DNA of 64,000 nt from Chryseobacterium daecheongense (GCF_003729955.1 NZ_RJTX01000001.1:682001-746000), one strand, 5' to 3'; positions 17,559 through 26,696 are shown, numbered from the stretch's first letter. Translations and numbers: made by a program. Notes: generated by a model from the letters alone, not told the origin.

Positions 17559-17828
17559 TCAAGATTTGTTAATGTCTTTTATTATAGGTAAGTATATGAG
17601 AAAGGAAGCTATAATAAAACAGATCACAATAAATAGAAAACCCTCTCTTGTTTTATCAATAATTGATAAAGAGACAACAAGCCATACAATATCCTTAAAA
17701 ATATTGACAACAAGGAATTTCATTCCTGCGTTGGGTTTTCTGTATATATATTTTTTAAATATTATATAAACAATAACATTTAAAAGGAGTATTAAAAGTA
17801 TGACAAAGAAGCTATCTAAAAAATTCAT
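17559..17828 (-). CDS. Small membrane protein upstream of atpB
   Basis: An 89-residue protein with about three predicted transmembrane segments (about 5-25, 38-58 and 65-82) and short basic loops (KKYIYRKPNAG). In related genomes small AtpI/AtpZ-like proteins sit upstream of atpB, so this could be a divergent AtpI-like assembly factor. That is inferred from position only; I see no diagnostic motif. A separate promoter lies between it and atpB. It is transcribed away from ffh. Confidence 0.6.
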   Translation of the reverse strand: MNFLDSFFVILLILLLNVIVYIIFKKYIYRKPNAGMKFLVVNIFKDIVWLVVSLSIIDKTREGFLFIVICFIIASFLIYLPIIKDINKS

Positions 17829-17906
17829 GCTGCAAAAATAAGACTATAATTTATAAACAAAACAAATCTCCACCCCAGTGTATCATATATATTGTCAAAA
17901 ATTCCT

Positions 17907-17914
17907 TATTTTTG
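17907..17914 (+). promoter_or_regulatory. -7 promoter element of ffh
   Basis: TATTTTTG lies 20 bases upstream of the ATG. A TTG at 17892-17894 is only 12 bases upstream, closer than the usual spacing. Confidence 0.5.
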
Positions 17915-17934
17915 CAACCTATAATTGATAAAAT

Positions 17935-19296
17935 ATGTTTAATAGTTTACAGGATAAATTAGACAAAGCACTTCATAATATTTCCGGAAGAGGAAAAATT
18001 ACAGAAATCAATGTGGCGGAAACCGTAAAAGAAATCCGAAGAGCATTGGTGGACGCCGACGTTAACTATAAAGTGGCTAAAGATCTTACGAAAAGGGTTC
18101 AGGATAAAGCATTGGGACAAAATGTTCTTACTTCGCTTACTCCGGGACAATTGATGACGAAGATCGTTCATGATGAATTGGTAGATTTAATGGGAGGTTC
18201 TCAGGAAGGTATTAATCTTTCAGGGAAGCCATCTGTTATTCTTATTGCAGGTCTTCAAGGTTCGGGTAAAACTACTTTCTCAGGAAAGCTTGCTAATTAT
18301 TTAAAAACTAAAAGAAATAAAAAACCTCTATTGGTAGCTTGTGACGTATATCGTCCTGCTGCTATCGATCAGCTGAAAGTTTTAGGTGGGCAAATTGGGG
18401 TTCCTGTTTTCACGGAGGAAGGTTCTACAAACCCTTCTACCATTGCTGAAAACGCAATCAATTTCGCTAAATCAAACGGTCACGATGTAGTTATTGTGGA
18501 TACAGCAGGTCGTTTGGCAATTGATGAACAAATGATGAATGAAATTAAATCTGTTCATTATTTCATTAAACCGAACGAAACATTATTCGTTGTAGACTCC
18601 ATGACAGGTCAGGATGCTGTAAATACAGCAAAAGCATTCAACGATGCTTTGAATTTTGATGGTGTAGTTTTAACAAAATTAGATGGTGATACACGAGGTG
18701 GAGCCGCTTTGACGATCCGTTCCGTGGTTGAAAAACCAATTAAATTCATCTCTACCGGTGAAAAAATGGAAGCCTTAGATCTTTTCTACCCGGAAAGGAT
18801 GGCGGACAGAATTTTAGGAATGGGAGACGTTGTTTCCTTAGTAGAAAGAGCTCAGGAACAGTTTGATGAGGAAGAAGCTAAAAAACTTCACAAAAAGATC
18901 GCTAAAAATGAGTTTGGTTTTGATGATTTCTTAAAGCAGATCAATCAGATCAAGAAAATGGGTAATATGAAGGATTTGATGGGAATGATTCCGGGAGTAG
19001 GGAAAGCCATTAAAGATGTAGAGATCAGCGATGATGCTTTCAAACATATTGAAGCGATCATTTACTCTATGACTCCGGACGAAAGAAGGAGACCTTCTAT
19101 CATCAATACGCAGAGAAAACAAAGAATTGCAAAAGGAGCAGGAAGAAAGATTGAAGATGTAAACCAACTGATGAAGCAGTTTGATCAAATGGGGAAAATG
19201 ATGAAGATGATGCAGGGACCTCAGGGAAAACAGATGATGCAGATGATGAGCAAAATGCCGAATATGCCTGGAATGGGTGGAATGTTTGGAAAATAA
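17935..19296 (+). CDS. ffh: Signal recognition particle protein Ffh
   Basis: A 453-residue SRP GTPase that, with the SRP RNA, targets nascent membrane and secreted proteins to FtsY. N domain (1-95), G domain with P-loop GLQGSGKTT (near 106), the DTAGR segment and TKLDGD (G4), and a C-terminal methionine-rich M domain (from about 300; its tail from about 420 is packed with Met) that binds signal peptides and RNA. It has its own strong terminator. Confidence 0.98.
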   Translation: MFNSLQDKLDKALHNISGRGKITEINVAETVKEIRRALVDADVNYKVAKDLTKRVQDKALGQNVLTSLTPGQLMTKIVHDELVDLMGGSQEGINLSGKPSVILIAGLQGSGKTTFSGKLANYLKTKRNKKPLLVACDVYRPAAIDQLKVLGGQIGVPVFTEEGSTNPSTIAENAINFAKSNGHDVVIVDTAGRLAIDEQMMNEIKSVHYFIKPNETLFVVDSMTGQDAVNTAKAFNDALNFDGVVLTKLDGDTRGGAALTIRSVVEKPIKFISTGEKMEALDLFYPERMADRILGMGDVVSLVERAQEQFDEEEAKKLHKKIAKNEFGFDDFLKQINQIKKMGNMKDLMGMIPGVGKAIKDVEISDDAFKHIEAIIYSMTPDERRRPSIINTQRKQRIAKGAGRKIEDVNQLMKQFDQMGKMMKMMQGPQGKQMMQMMSKMPNMPGMGGMFGK

Positions 19297-19317
19297 AATT
19301 CAGAAATAAGGAAATAT

Positions 19318-19350
19318 AAAAAATCCGGTTCTTTCGAACCGGATTTTTTA
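19318..19350 (+). terminator. Strong terminator of ffh
   Basis: A perfect 11-bp stem, AAATCCGGTTC (19321-19331) with GAACCGGATTT (19336-19346), and a TTTC loop, followed by T residues. The A-run upstream means it could also work on the other strand. Confidence 0.92.
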
Positions 19351-19501
19351 TATTTCCTTCAAAAAGTTTAAGATTCCTGTTTCATTCAACCATCTTGTTT
19401 ACCGTACTGAAAACGTCTCAACAAAGTTTAGAGATCCCAACGAATGACCAATATAATGTCAAGATATTTATCAGACAAACTCATCACATTTAATTTTAAA
19501 C

Positions 19502-19528
19502 AAAAAGCCCTGAGTAAACTCAGGGCTT
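19502..19528 (-). terminator. Terminator of the first outer-membrane barrel gene
   Basis: A 10-bp stem, AAGCCCTGAG (19505-19514) with CTCAGGGCTT (19519-19528), and a TAAA loop, followed on the minus strand by TTTG. Confidence 0.88.
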
Positions 19529-19549
19529 CTATCTTCAATGTTTCGTTAA

Positions 19550-20212
19550 TTATTTACCGAAAACATATTTAACACCGATAGTTACAGATGATAAATTCAA
19601 ACCGAATTTATAATTGTTGATGCTTTTTGCACCGTCAACATCTAACTTAGAAGTGTTGTATCCAAACTCACCGATAGTAGCTTCGATAGTCCAGTTTTTG
19701 TTTAAGAAATAATCTAAACCTGGTTTGATGTTAACACCTACTGAAGTGTAGTTAGCTTCATCAGAAGTAGAAGTAGTTGTAATGTTTCCTCCTACGTTAG
19801 CAGTTGAAGTAGACTCTTCTTTCAATTTACCGAATTCCATTGGAACTTCTAATTGACCGAAGATATATAATTTATCACCTAAAGTCCAGTATTTTCTTAC
19901 GAAAGGAGCCACTACAAATGCAGACTGAGTAGATTTGTTTTCAGAAGTTACTACAGCAGATCCAACAGTATTTGTTGTAGATACAGTAACTTTATCATTT
20001 ACATATCCTACTCCTGTACCGATTGCTAAGTTAGGAGCAACGAAATAACCTACAGTAGGTACAATTCTGAAGCTTTCTACTTTAGAATCATTATTATTGT
20101 TTTCCTCCTGAGAGTATCCAACTTGTCCAGATACATAAACAGTTCCTTTAGAAATCTGTGCATTCGCTAAACCGAAAAGTGCAACTGCACTCGCTAATAA
20201 TAATTTTTTCAT
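19550..20212 (-). CDS. Outer-membrane beta-barrel protein
   Basis: A 220-residue protein from the ATG at 20210-20212, chosen because it begins directly with a signal peptide (MKKLLLASAVALFGLANAQ) and lies downstream of the -7 element at 20240-20247; an in-frame ATG 30 bases upstream would leave only 10 non-signal residues. The mature part alternates as in small barrels (VYVSGQVGYSQEE, WTIEATIGEFGY) and ends in FGLNLSSVTIGVKYVFGK with the terminal aromatic pattern of outer-membrane barrels. It matches the OMP_b-brl style (about eight strands). Ligand unknown. It is one of three consecutive similar genes. Confidence 0.8.
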   Translation of the reverse strand: MKKLLLASAVALFGLANAQISKGTVYVSGQVGYSQEENNNNDSKVESFRIVPTVGYFVAPNLAIGTGVGYVNDKVTVSTTNTVGSAVVTSENKSTQSAFVVAPFVRKYWTLGDKLYIFGQLEVPMEFGKLKEESTSTANVGGNITTTSTSDEANYTSVGVNIKPGLDYFLNKNWTIEATIGEFGYNTSKLDVDGAKSINNYKFGLNLSSVTIGVKYVFGK

Positions 20213-20239
20213 TTTAAAAAATTTTAATACTTTCTGGGG

Positions 20240-20247
20240 CAAATTTA
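20240..20247 (-). promoter_or_regulatory. -7 promoter element of the 220-residue barrel gene
   Basis: TAAATTTG on the minus strand, 27 bases upstream of the chosen ATG. No clear -33 TTG. Confidence 0.5.
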
Positions 20248-20369
20248 CAGTGAGCCTTGTTAATATTAAAATTTGTTAATGTGATTAATATCATTAATAA
20301 ATTTTAGCAATTTCCGATAATAAAACCTATAAATTATAGGGTTTTGCCTTTTTCACAATATTTTGAATA

Positions 20370-20395
20370 AAAAAACTCCAATTTTTCAATTGGAG
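20370..20395 (-). terminator. Terminator of the 165-residue barrel gene
   Basis: Stem CTCCAATT (20376-20383) with AATTGGAG (20388-20395), followed on the minus strand by TTTTTTTATTC. Confidence 0.82.
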
Positions 20396-20422
20396 CCTAA
20401 AAAATGTTCTTTTTTAATATCT

Positions 20423-20920
20423 TTATTTCAGGAAGAAATTGTATCCAATGTTCACTGCACCTACTGTCCAGCTGGCTGTATACCATCCCCAATCACGCTT
20501 ATTGCTGATAGATTGATATCCAATATACAATTCACCTTTAGACATTTGGTATCCGAACTTAGGATAAGCATAAAAACCGCCATCTACCCCATCTTTCGTA
20601 GAAATTCCATATCCAAGATCCAGCCCTACAAAGATAGGAGCTCCTGAGAATCTATACTTTCCTGAAACCGCAACCGGAATAAATCCAAAATCGTCGAAGT
20701 TATCTTCTCCGAAGAAATGAGAATATCCTGAAGCAACCCCCAAATCAAGGCCTTTCGTAATATTCCACATATAAGCTGCATCAATACCTAAAGTAAATGA
20801 TGAAGCATCACTTGCGTCTGCTACGGGAATACCGATATGGCCCCCTAATTTAAAACCTTCCTGCGCCTGAGCTATACCTCCTAAAAGCGCAAAAGCACCT
20901 AGTAATAATAGTTTTTTCAT
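20423..20920 (-). CDS. Outer-membrane beta-barrel protein
   Basis: A 165-residue protein with a signal peptide (MKKLLLLGAFALLGGIAQAQ) and a short barrel of about eight strands. Typical amphipathic strands are GFKLGGHIGIPVA, FTLGIDAAYMWNI and SWTVGAVNIGYNFFLK, the last with the C-terminal barrel signature. It lacks any plug or OmpA-type peptidoglycan-binding domain. Function unknown. It lies between the other two barrel genes with its own terminator and a -7 element, so the three are probably separately expressed. Confidence 0.8.
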   Translation of the reverse strand: MKKLLLLGAFALLGGIAQAQEGFKLGGHIGIPVADASDASSFTLGIDAAYMWNITKGLDLGVASGYSHFFGEDNFDDFGFIPVAVSGKYRFSGAPIFVGLDLGYGISTKDGVDGGFYAYPKFGYQMSKGELYIGYQSISNKRDWGWYTASWTVGAVNIGYNFFLK

Positions 20921-20948
20921 TGTATAATAGTTTAAATTGATGACGTTT

Positions 20949-20982
20949 CAAATTTAACAATTTATTTTCTATTAGATGGCAA
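20949..20982 (-). promoter_or_regulatory. Promoter of the 165-residue barrel gene
   Basis: TAAATTTG on the minus strand (20949-20956), with TTG (20980-20982) 23 bases upstream, at the long end of the usual spacing. Confidence 0.5.
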
Positions 20983-21002
20983 AAAGAAATATTATTATAA
21001 AC

Positions 21003-21030
21003 AAAAAAGCCGCTTTAAAGCGACTTTTTT
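21003..21030 (-). terminator. Terminator of the 219-residue barrel gene
   Basis: A nearly perfect palindrome, AAGCCGCTTTAAAGCGACTT (21007-21026), within A/T runs on both sides. On the minus strand it is followed by TTTTTTG. Confidence 0.78.
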
Positions 21031-21054
21031 AATTTTATGGTCTAAAAAATTATT

Positions 21055-21714
21055 TTAGTTACCTCCAAATTTGAAACCTACACCTACTTGCGCAAAGCTG
21101 TTAGTTATTTTCCCAGATCCTTCTTTAACAAGGTTGGATACACCATAATTATATCTTGCATCAAAGAATAACCCGTTTTCTAAAGCATATTCTACTCCTA
21201 CAAATGGAGCAATATTAAGAGATTTCACATCATCTTTAATATCAAACTCCCCGTCTTCTGCTTCAATTCCCACTCCTTCCGGGAAATTTCCGCTCACCTC
21301 TGTTTTCTGTTTTGCAGAAAGGATAAATCCAAAGCTAGCTCCCGCCGAAACAGAAAAATATTCCGTAATGAAATACTTAGCAGAAACAGGAACTAATAAT
21401 GTTCCGAATTTTACATCTGTTTTCTCAGAAAAAGAATATCCGCCTTCTGATACAGAAACATCTTCTTTCCCCCCTAGTGGAGAATATAAAACTTCTCCCT
21501 GAAGCCCGAATTTATCACTCAATTTATGCTCTACAAAAGCTCCTGCATAAAAAGTATGTTTAGGATCCATAGATCTGCTGTTAAGATCATCCTGATCATC
21601 ATCAATTTTGATAGTTGACATTGAGTAACCAGCTTTTACACCGAATCTTGTTTCCTGTGCATTGATGTTTGTTCCCACAAGAGCTAAAGCTCCAATCAAT
21701 AATAGTTTTTTCAT
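21055..21714 (-). CDS. Porin-family outer-membrane beta-barrel protein
   Basis: A 219-residue protein with a signal peptide (MKKLLLIGALALVGTNINAQ) and the RFGVKAGYSMSTIK opening common to the PorT/OMP_b-brl_2 group in Bacteroidota. It has about eight barrel strands (HKLSDKFGLQGEVLYSPLGG, KYFITEYFSVSAGASFGF, GVGFKFGGN at the end). It is most similar in style to the two following genes; all three signal peptides are nearly the same. Its ligand or role is unknown. Confidence 0.82.
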   Translation of the reverse strand: MKKLLLIGALALVGTNINAQETRFGVKAGYSMSTIKIDDDQDDLNSRSMDPKHTFYAGAFVEHKLSDKFGLQGEVLYSPLGGKEDVSVSEGGYSFSEKTDVKFGTLLVPVSAKYFITEYFSVSAGASFGFILSAKQKTEVSGNFPEGVGIEAEDGEFDIKDDVKSLNIAPFVGVEYALENGLFFDARYNYGVSNLVKEGSGKITNSFAQVGVGFKFGGN

Positions 21715-21833
21715 GGTTTATTATATATTATTATTCAGCCGGCTAAACTAATTATTATTTCTCAAATTAACAAATATTAACAGAAAATATTAACAAATTA
21801 TACAGTTTATAAATAATATTTTTAATTACTCTT

Positions 21834-22793
21834 TCAATCATTTCTTAATCTTTTCTCCTCATCATTATAAGCAAGGATAATCTTTTTAACTACAGGGTGA
21901 CGCACCACATCCTCTTCTGTAAGATGCACAAAACCAATCTCTTTCACATCTTTTAAAATTCTCATGGCTTCTTTCAATCCGGATTGCTGTTTAGGTGGTA
22001 AATCGACCTGGCTAGGATCTCCCGTGATAATAAATTTAGCATTCATCCCCATTCTGGTGAGGAACATTTTCATTTGAGAATGAGTGGTATTCTGGGCTTC
22101 ATCAAGTATCACAAAAGCATCATCCAATGTTCTCCCTCTCATAAAAGCCAATGGAGCTACTTCAATAACTTTTTTCTCCATAAAGCCCTCGAGCTTTTCA
22201 TGCGGAATCATGTCACGAAGCGCATCATATAAAGGCTGTAAATACGGATCAAGCTTTTCTTTAAGGTCCCCGGGTAAAAATCCTAAGCTCTCCCCTGCTT
22301 CCACAGCCGGCCTCGTCAGAATGATTCTTTTAACCTCCTTATCTCTTAAAGCCCTTGCAGCCAATGCAACACTCGTATAGGTTTTTCCGGTTCCGGCAGG
22401 TCCTATGGCGAAAACCATATCCTTTTTCTCCGTTTCCTTAACGAGCTTTTTAAGATTCGTGGTCTTAGCCTTGATGATCTTCCCATTTACTCCCTTCACA
22501 ATAATATCCTGATCAAAGATCAATTGCTTCTCATTTTCATCTTTGATATTGAGAATATTTTCAACGTCTTTGAGTTCGATAGAATTATTTTTAGAAATAA
22601 ATCTTACAATATCATCCAGTTTCTGTTTCAGTATATCCAGAGCCTCCTGATTTCCCATTGCGAAAATAAAATGGTCTCGTCCTGTAATTTTAAGAGTCGG
22701 AAAGCTTGATTTTATTAAGTTAAAATATTGGTTATTTACACCATAGAAGCTTTTTGCATCAATTCCCTCTAAATCATATGTTATTTCAAACAT
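21834..22793 (-). CDS. phoH: PhoH family ATPase
   Basis: A 319-residue protein from the ATG at 22791-22793 (MFEITYDLEGID). An in-frame ATG at 22838 would add 15 residues but overlaps the -7 element and so would precede the transcription start. An N-terminal KH-like/RNA-binding region (1-110) precedes the P-loop NTPase domain, with GPAGTGKT near 133 and the Walker B-like FVILDEAQN. PhoH/YbeZ proteins work with YbeY in rRNA and ribosome quality control; ybeY is not in the window. Confidence 0.93.
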   Translation of the reverse strand: MFEITYDLEGIDAKSFYGVNNQYFNLIKSSFPTLKITGRDHFIFAMGNQEALDILKQKLDDIVRFISKNNSIELKDVENILNIKDENEKQLIFDQDIIVKGVNGKIIKAKTTNLKKLVKETEKKDMVFAIGPAGTGKTYTSVALAARALRDKEVKRIILTRPAVEAGESLGFLPGDLKEKLDPYLQPLYDALRDMIPHEKLEGFMEKKVIEVAPLAFMRGRTLDDAFVILDEAQNTTHSQMKMFLTRMGMNAKFIITGDPSQVDLPPKQQSGLKEAMRILKDVKEIGFVHLTEEDVVRHPVVKKIILAYNDEEKRLRND

Positions 22794-22835
22794 GCAAATA
22801 TTTTTTATTTCGATTTTAAATTTAAAGTTTTTTTT

Positions 22836-22863
22836 CAAATTTATATTAAATTGTTATCCACAA
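22836..22863 (-). promoter_or_regulatory. Promoter of phoH
   Basis: TAAATTTG on the minus strand (22836-22843), with TTG (22861-22863) 17 bases upstream. It supports the internal phoH start at 22793. Confidence 0.7.
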
Positions 22864-22890
22864 TCTTTCGGGCTTTGTTTTATTTTTAGA

Positions 22891-22898
22891 TAAATTTG
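22891..22898 (+). promoter_or_regulatory. -7 promoter element of the SAM hydrolase-type gene
   Basis: TAAATTTG lies 20 bases upstream of the ATG, back to back with the phoH promoter. The nearest TTG (22875-22877) is 13 bases upstream, short of the usual spacing. Confidence 0.5.
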
Positions 22899-22918
22899 CA
22901 ATTCTATTCTTCAGCTAC

Positions 22919-23746
22919 ATGTCAATTATCACCCTTACTTCGGATTTCGGAAATTTAGATTACAGAGTTGCCGCTGTAAAAGGTAAAATCCTTTCTCTGA
23001 ACCCTGAAGTGAATATTATTGATATTACCCATGATATTCAGGCCTATAATCTGATACAAACCTCCTATATTGTAAGGAATGCTTACAAACATTTCCCGAA
23101 AGGCACTATTCATATCCTTTCCGTGGACAGTTTTTTTCATAAATCGAGGAAAAATATATTATATAAAGCAGACGGTTCCTATTTTCTGGCAGCAGATAAC
23201 GGATTATTGAGTCTTGTTTTTTTTGATATTAAACCTGAGGCCATTTATGAAATTACTTTAAACAACAGGTTTGATGATGTGGTGAATTTTACTTCAACAG
23301 ATGTTTTTGCTCCTGTGGCAGTACATTTAGCTAACGGTGGATTGCCTGAAGTGATCGGCAGAAAGATAAAATCCTCCAAACAGCTTCTCTTCCCAAAACC
23401 TGTTTATAACGAATCTGAAAAGATGATTATTGGCGAAGTCATGTACATTGATAATTTCGGAAATATAATTTCAAATATCAGCAAAGATTTTTATGAAAAT
23501 ATAGCAAAAGGATTTGAAAATTTCACGATTAAGTTCAGAAACCTATCCCTTTCTAAGATATTTTCCAGCCATAGCGAAGTGGTTTCCGACTGGGAAAGGG
23601 AAACAGAATTCCATGGACAGTCGGCTGCTATTTTCAATGACAGTCAGCTATTGGAACTTACCATCTATAAAGGCAGCAAAAAAAATGGAGCCAAAACTTT
23701 GTTTGGATTGAATGTGGGCGAGAATATTTACATCGAATTTTCCTAA
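22919..23746 (+). CDS. SAM hydrolase/hydroxide adenosyltransferase family protein (DUF62)
   Basis: A 275-residue cytosolic protein of the DUF62 family, which splits S-adenosylmethionine to adenosine and methionine using hydroxide. The signature ITLTSDFGNLDYRVAAVKG at the N-terminus and the ADNGLLSL and YIDNFGNIISN segments match. An all-around Asp/Arg/His site is expected; D8 of TSDFG and the Asn-Gly of ADNG are visible. It is divergent from phoH with a 125-base shared promoter region. Confidence 0.9.
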   Translation: MSIITLTSDFGNLDYRVAAVKGKILSLNPEVNIIDITHDIQAYNLIQTSYIVRNAYKHFPKGTIHILSVDSFFHKSRKNILYKADGSYFLAADNGLLSLVFFDIKPEAIYEITLNNRFDDVVNFTSTDVFAPVAVHLANGGLPEVIGRKIKSSKQLLFPKPVYNESEKMIIGEVMYIDNFGNIISNISKDFYENIAKGFENFTIKFRNLSLSKIFSSHSEVVSDWERETEFHGQSAAIFNDSQLLELTIYKGSKKNGAKTLFGLNVGENIYIEFS

Positions 23747-23781
23747 AATTATATTTTTCATAAAAAAACCGATTTTTTTTA

Positions 23782-23789
23782 TATATTTG
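23782..23789 (+). promoter_or_regulatory. -7 promoter element of the lipoyl E2 gene
   Basis: TATATTTG lies 20 bases upstream of the ATG. No -33 TTG is visible in the A/T-rich stretch upstream. Confidence 0.5.
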
Positions 23790-23809
23790 TCAAAATCTAA
23801 AAAATAAAA

Positions 23810-25126
23810 ATGGCAGAGTACAAATTATTGCTTCCTTCCATGGGAGAAGGTGTTATGGAAGCTACAATTATCACTTGGTTATTCAATGAAGGTGATACTG
23901 TTAAGGAAGACGATTCCGTAGTAGAAATTGCAACAGATAAGGTGGATTCGGATGTTCCGACACCAGTTTCGGGGAAAATCGTGAAGATCTTAAAACAGAA
24001 AGACGAAGTTGCAAAAGTTGGGGAAGCCATTGCTATTTTAGAAATTGAAGGAGAAGGCGGAAATACAGCTTCTGAAGAAGTGAAAACTGAAGCTCCTGCT
24101 GCAACTCCGGATGCAGAAACATTAAAAACAATTGAACAGCCTTTACAAGTAGCTGCTTCAACAGAATTTTCGGGTGATCTTTATCTATCCCCGCTTGTAA
24201 AATCTATCGCTCAACAGGAAAACATTTCCGAAGCTAAACTTAAAACCATCAAAGGAAGCGGTTTAGAAGGAAGAATTACTAAAGAAGATATCTTAACATA
24301 CGTTGCCAACAGAGGAAACCAACCGGCAGTTCAGCAAGCCGCTCCGGTACAACAGGCTGTTTCGGCTCCACAGCCAGTGGCAACATCAACTCCGGCTAGT
24401 ACCATTTCTGCAGGTGCAGGTGATGAAATCATTCCAATGGACAGAATGAGAAAGATCATCGCTGAAAACATGGTAAAAGCAAAACAGATTGCTCCACACG
24501 TTACCTCTTTCATCGAAACAGACGTTACCAATGTTGTAAAATGGAGAAATAAAAATAAGACAGCATTCGAAAAAAGAGAAGGTGAAAAGCTGACTTTCAT
24601 GCCGATTTTCGTAAGAGCGGTAGTAAAAGCTATCCAGGATTTCCCAATGATCAATGTTTCCGTAAATGGTGACAATATCATCAAGAAGAAGAATATCAAT
24701 ATTGGTATGGCAACTGCTTTACCAGATGGAAACCTTATTGTTCCTGTTATTAAAAATGCAGATCAGTTATCACTTTCAGGTCTTGCAAAAGCCATTAATG
24801 ATTTAGCTTACAGAGCCAGAAACAAAAAATTAAGACCTGAAGATACTCAGGGTGCCACTTATACCATTTCCAACGTAGGAAGCTTTGGAAACCTAATGGG
24901 AACTCCGATTATTCCTCAACCTCAGGTTGCGATCTTAGCAATCGGAGCTATTGTTAAAAAACCGGCAGTTCTTGAAACTCCGGATGGAGATGTGATTGCT
25001 ATCAGAAACTTAATGTTCATGTCTCACTCTTATGACCACAGAGTAGTAGACGGATCTTTAGGAGGAATGATGTTGAAGCATGTTCATGATTACCTGGAGA
25101 ACTGGGATCTGAATACAGAAATCTAA
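23810..25126 (+). CDS. 2-oxo acid dehydrogenase E2 (dihydrolipoyl acyltransferase)
   Basis: A 438-residue E2 core subunit. Lipoyl domain (1-80) with the lipoylated K44 in IATDKVDSD, an Ala/Pro/Gln linker, the peripheral subunit-binding domain (about 125-165, YLSPLVKSIAQQ...GSGLEGRITKEDI), a second linker, and the acyltransferase domain with the catalytic motif SYDHRVVDG (H410). It differs clearly from the window's SucB and stands alone, with no E1 beside it. The MGEGVMEATI lipoyl signature is typical of branched-chain-type E2s, so a branched-chain oxo acid role is likelier than pyruvate; this is inference. Confidence 0.92.
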   Translation: MAEYKLLLPSMGEGVMEATIITWLFNEGDTVKEDDSVVEIATDKVDSDVPTPVSGKIVKILKQKDEVAKVGEAIAILEIEGEGGNTASEEVKTEAPAATPDAETLKTIEQPLQVAASTEFSGDLYLSPLVKSIAQQENISEAKLKTIKGSGLEGRITKEDILTYVANRGNQPAVQQAAPVQQAVSAPQPVATSTPASTISAGAGDEIIPMDRMRKIIAENMVKAKQIAPHVTSFIETDVTNVVKWRNKNKTAFEKREGEKLTFMPIFVRAVVKAIQDFPMINVSVNGDNIIKKKNINIGMATALPDGNLIVPVIKNADQLSLSGLAKAINDLAYRARNKKLRPEDTQGATYTISNVGSFGNLMGTPIIPQPQVAILAIGAIVKKPAVLETPDGDVIAIRNLMFMSHSYDHRVVDGSLGGMMLKHVHDYLENWDLNTEI

Positions 25127-25153
25127 AATAAATGATCATTGTATCTTAAATAT

Positions 25154-25183
25154 AAACCTTCGGATTTTCCGGAGGTTTTTTTG
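25154..25183 (+). terminator. Terminator of the E2 gene
   Basis: Stem AACCTTCGG (25155-25163) with CCGGAGGTT (25169-25177), containing one G-U pair, followed by seven T residues. Confidence 0.88.
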
Positions 25184-25276
25184 TTGCCTGTACTTAAAAT
25201 TATCAATATCAAAATTTTCACATATCATTTACCTCAAAAATTTTCATTTTAATAAATAATAGCCTACATTTGAGGT

Positions 25277-26638
25277 ATGTTCAAAATTTTGCTTCAAATC
25301 CGTAAAGGCCTCAAAAAATCTTTTGACAATATCCGAAACGAACGGCTGAAACACAATCTGCTTCAGGCTATCCCTTTTTGGATTGGTTCGGTGATTACCG
25401 GTTTTTTCGCAGTGATGTATGCCAAAATTTTTGCATGGGGAGAAAAGCTCCTCAACCTTATCCTTGACTGGCACGACTGGATGATCTTCATTATAGCTCC
25501 TATTGGTTTTGTAATTTCATGGTGGCTCGTTAAAGAATTTGCGCCTAATGCCAAAGGAAGCGGGATTCCACAGGTAATGGCAGCTGTAGAATTAGCCAAT
25601 CCTAAAGAACATAAATATATCAGGAGCTTCTTAAGCCTGAAAATTATTGTTTTTAAAATTTTATCATCCGTTATTTTGGTGATTGGCGGTGGCGCTGTAG
25701 GCCGTGAAGGACCTACCATACAAATCGCGGGTTCCGTATTCAGGAAAGTTAATGAATATCTTCCTGACTGGTGGCCGAAGATTTCCAAGAAAAATATGAT
25801 CATGACAGGAGCTGCGGCAGGACTTGCAGCGGCTTTCAACACTCCACTCGGAGGAATTGTATTTGCCGTGGAAGAGCTTTCTAAAACGCATATTAATTAC
25901 TTTAAAACAGCCCTTTTCACTGCGGTGATCATAGCCGGTTTAACAGCACAGACACTAGCAGGTTCCTATTTATATCTTGGTTATCCGAAAACCAATGATG
26001 TTTCATTGATGGTAATGTTCCCTATTATTCTGGTCGCTGGAATTGCCGGGATTTTAGCCAGCCAGCTTTCCGTCACGATGCTCGCTATGAGTGACTGGAA
26101 AAAAAGAAAACTGAAAACACAAAAAGCGAATATTGCATTCCTTGTTTTGAGCGCCCTAATTATTGCTTCTATTGCCTTTTTCATCAACCGGGAAATTTTA
26201 GGTTCCGGAAAAGAGATCATGGAGCGTGTCCTTTTTACTTCAGACAAACATGAAGACTGGTATGTCCCTATTTTAAGAATGTTGGGTCCTGCTCTATCCT
26301 TTACTTCAGGAGGAGCCGGTGGAATTTTCGCTCCGGCACTCACAGCGGGCGCAAGTATCGGTTCTGTAATTTCAGGATTTATTCATCTAACACCTAATGA
26401 GACCAATGTGGTAATTTTAGCCGGAATGGTGGCCTTTCTCACGGGAATTACCAGAGCTCCATTTACCTCTGCCATTATCGTATTGGAAATGACAGACAGA
26501 CATTCTTTAATTTTTCATCTGATGTTGGCAGGAATGGTTTCCTCTATTGCGTCCATCCTAGTAAGCAGACATTCTTTATATGATGTGATTAAAGTGAACT
26601 TCCTGGAAGAAATTAGAAGTAAGAAGTTAGAAGGTTAG
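25277..26638 (+). CDS. ClC-family chloride channel/antiporter
   Basis: A 453-residue inner-membrane protein with the ClC fold (about 18 helices). Selectivity signatures are present: GSGIPQ (94-99), GREGP with the gating glutamate E144, and GGIFAPAL. An internal glutamate pair (E199/E200) sits where H+-coupled antiporters have their proton glutamate, and a late tyrosine (RHSLYDVI) fits the chloride-site tyrosine, so exchange of Cl- for H+ is more likely than a channel (inference). There are no CBS domains. The last seven residues (RSKKLEG) are coded by a low-complexity GAAATTAGAAGTAAGAAG tract, possibly an extended end. Confidence 0.92.
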   Translation: MFKILLQIRKGLKKSFDNIRNERLKHNLLQAIPFWIGSVITGFFAVMYAKIFAWGEKLLNLILDWHDWMIFIIAPIGFVISWWLVKEFAPNAKGSGIPQVMAAVELANPKEHKYIRSFLSLKIIVFKILSSVILVIGGGAVGREGPTIQIAGSVFRKVNEYLPDWWPKISKKNMIMTGAAAGLAAAFNTPLGGIVFAVEELSKTHINYFKTALFTAVIIAGLTAQTLAGSYLYLGYPKTNDVSLMVMFPIILVAGIAGILASQLSVTMLAMSDWKKRKLKTQKANIAFLVLSALIIASIAFFINREILGSGKEIMERVLFTSDKHEDWYVPILRMLGPALSFTSGGAGGIFAPALTAGASIGSVISGFIHLTPNETNVVILAGMVAFLTGITRAPFTSAIIVLEMTDRHSLIFHLMLAGMVSSIASILVSRHSLYDVIKVNFLEEIRSKKLEG

Positions 26639-26696
26639 TGAAATTAATGTTGAACATTAATAATTACTCTATTCCCACAAATATTCTACTTCCTTA

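Noticed and set aside
22794..22838. Upstream start for phoH adding 15 residues
   Set aside because: The -7 element at 22836-22843 would place the RNA start after that ATG; family members begin at MFEITYDLEG.
25363..25842. A 159-codon minus-strand frame inside the ClC gene
   Set aside because: Antisense to conserved ClC signatures, which fix the real frame on the plus strand.
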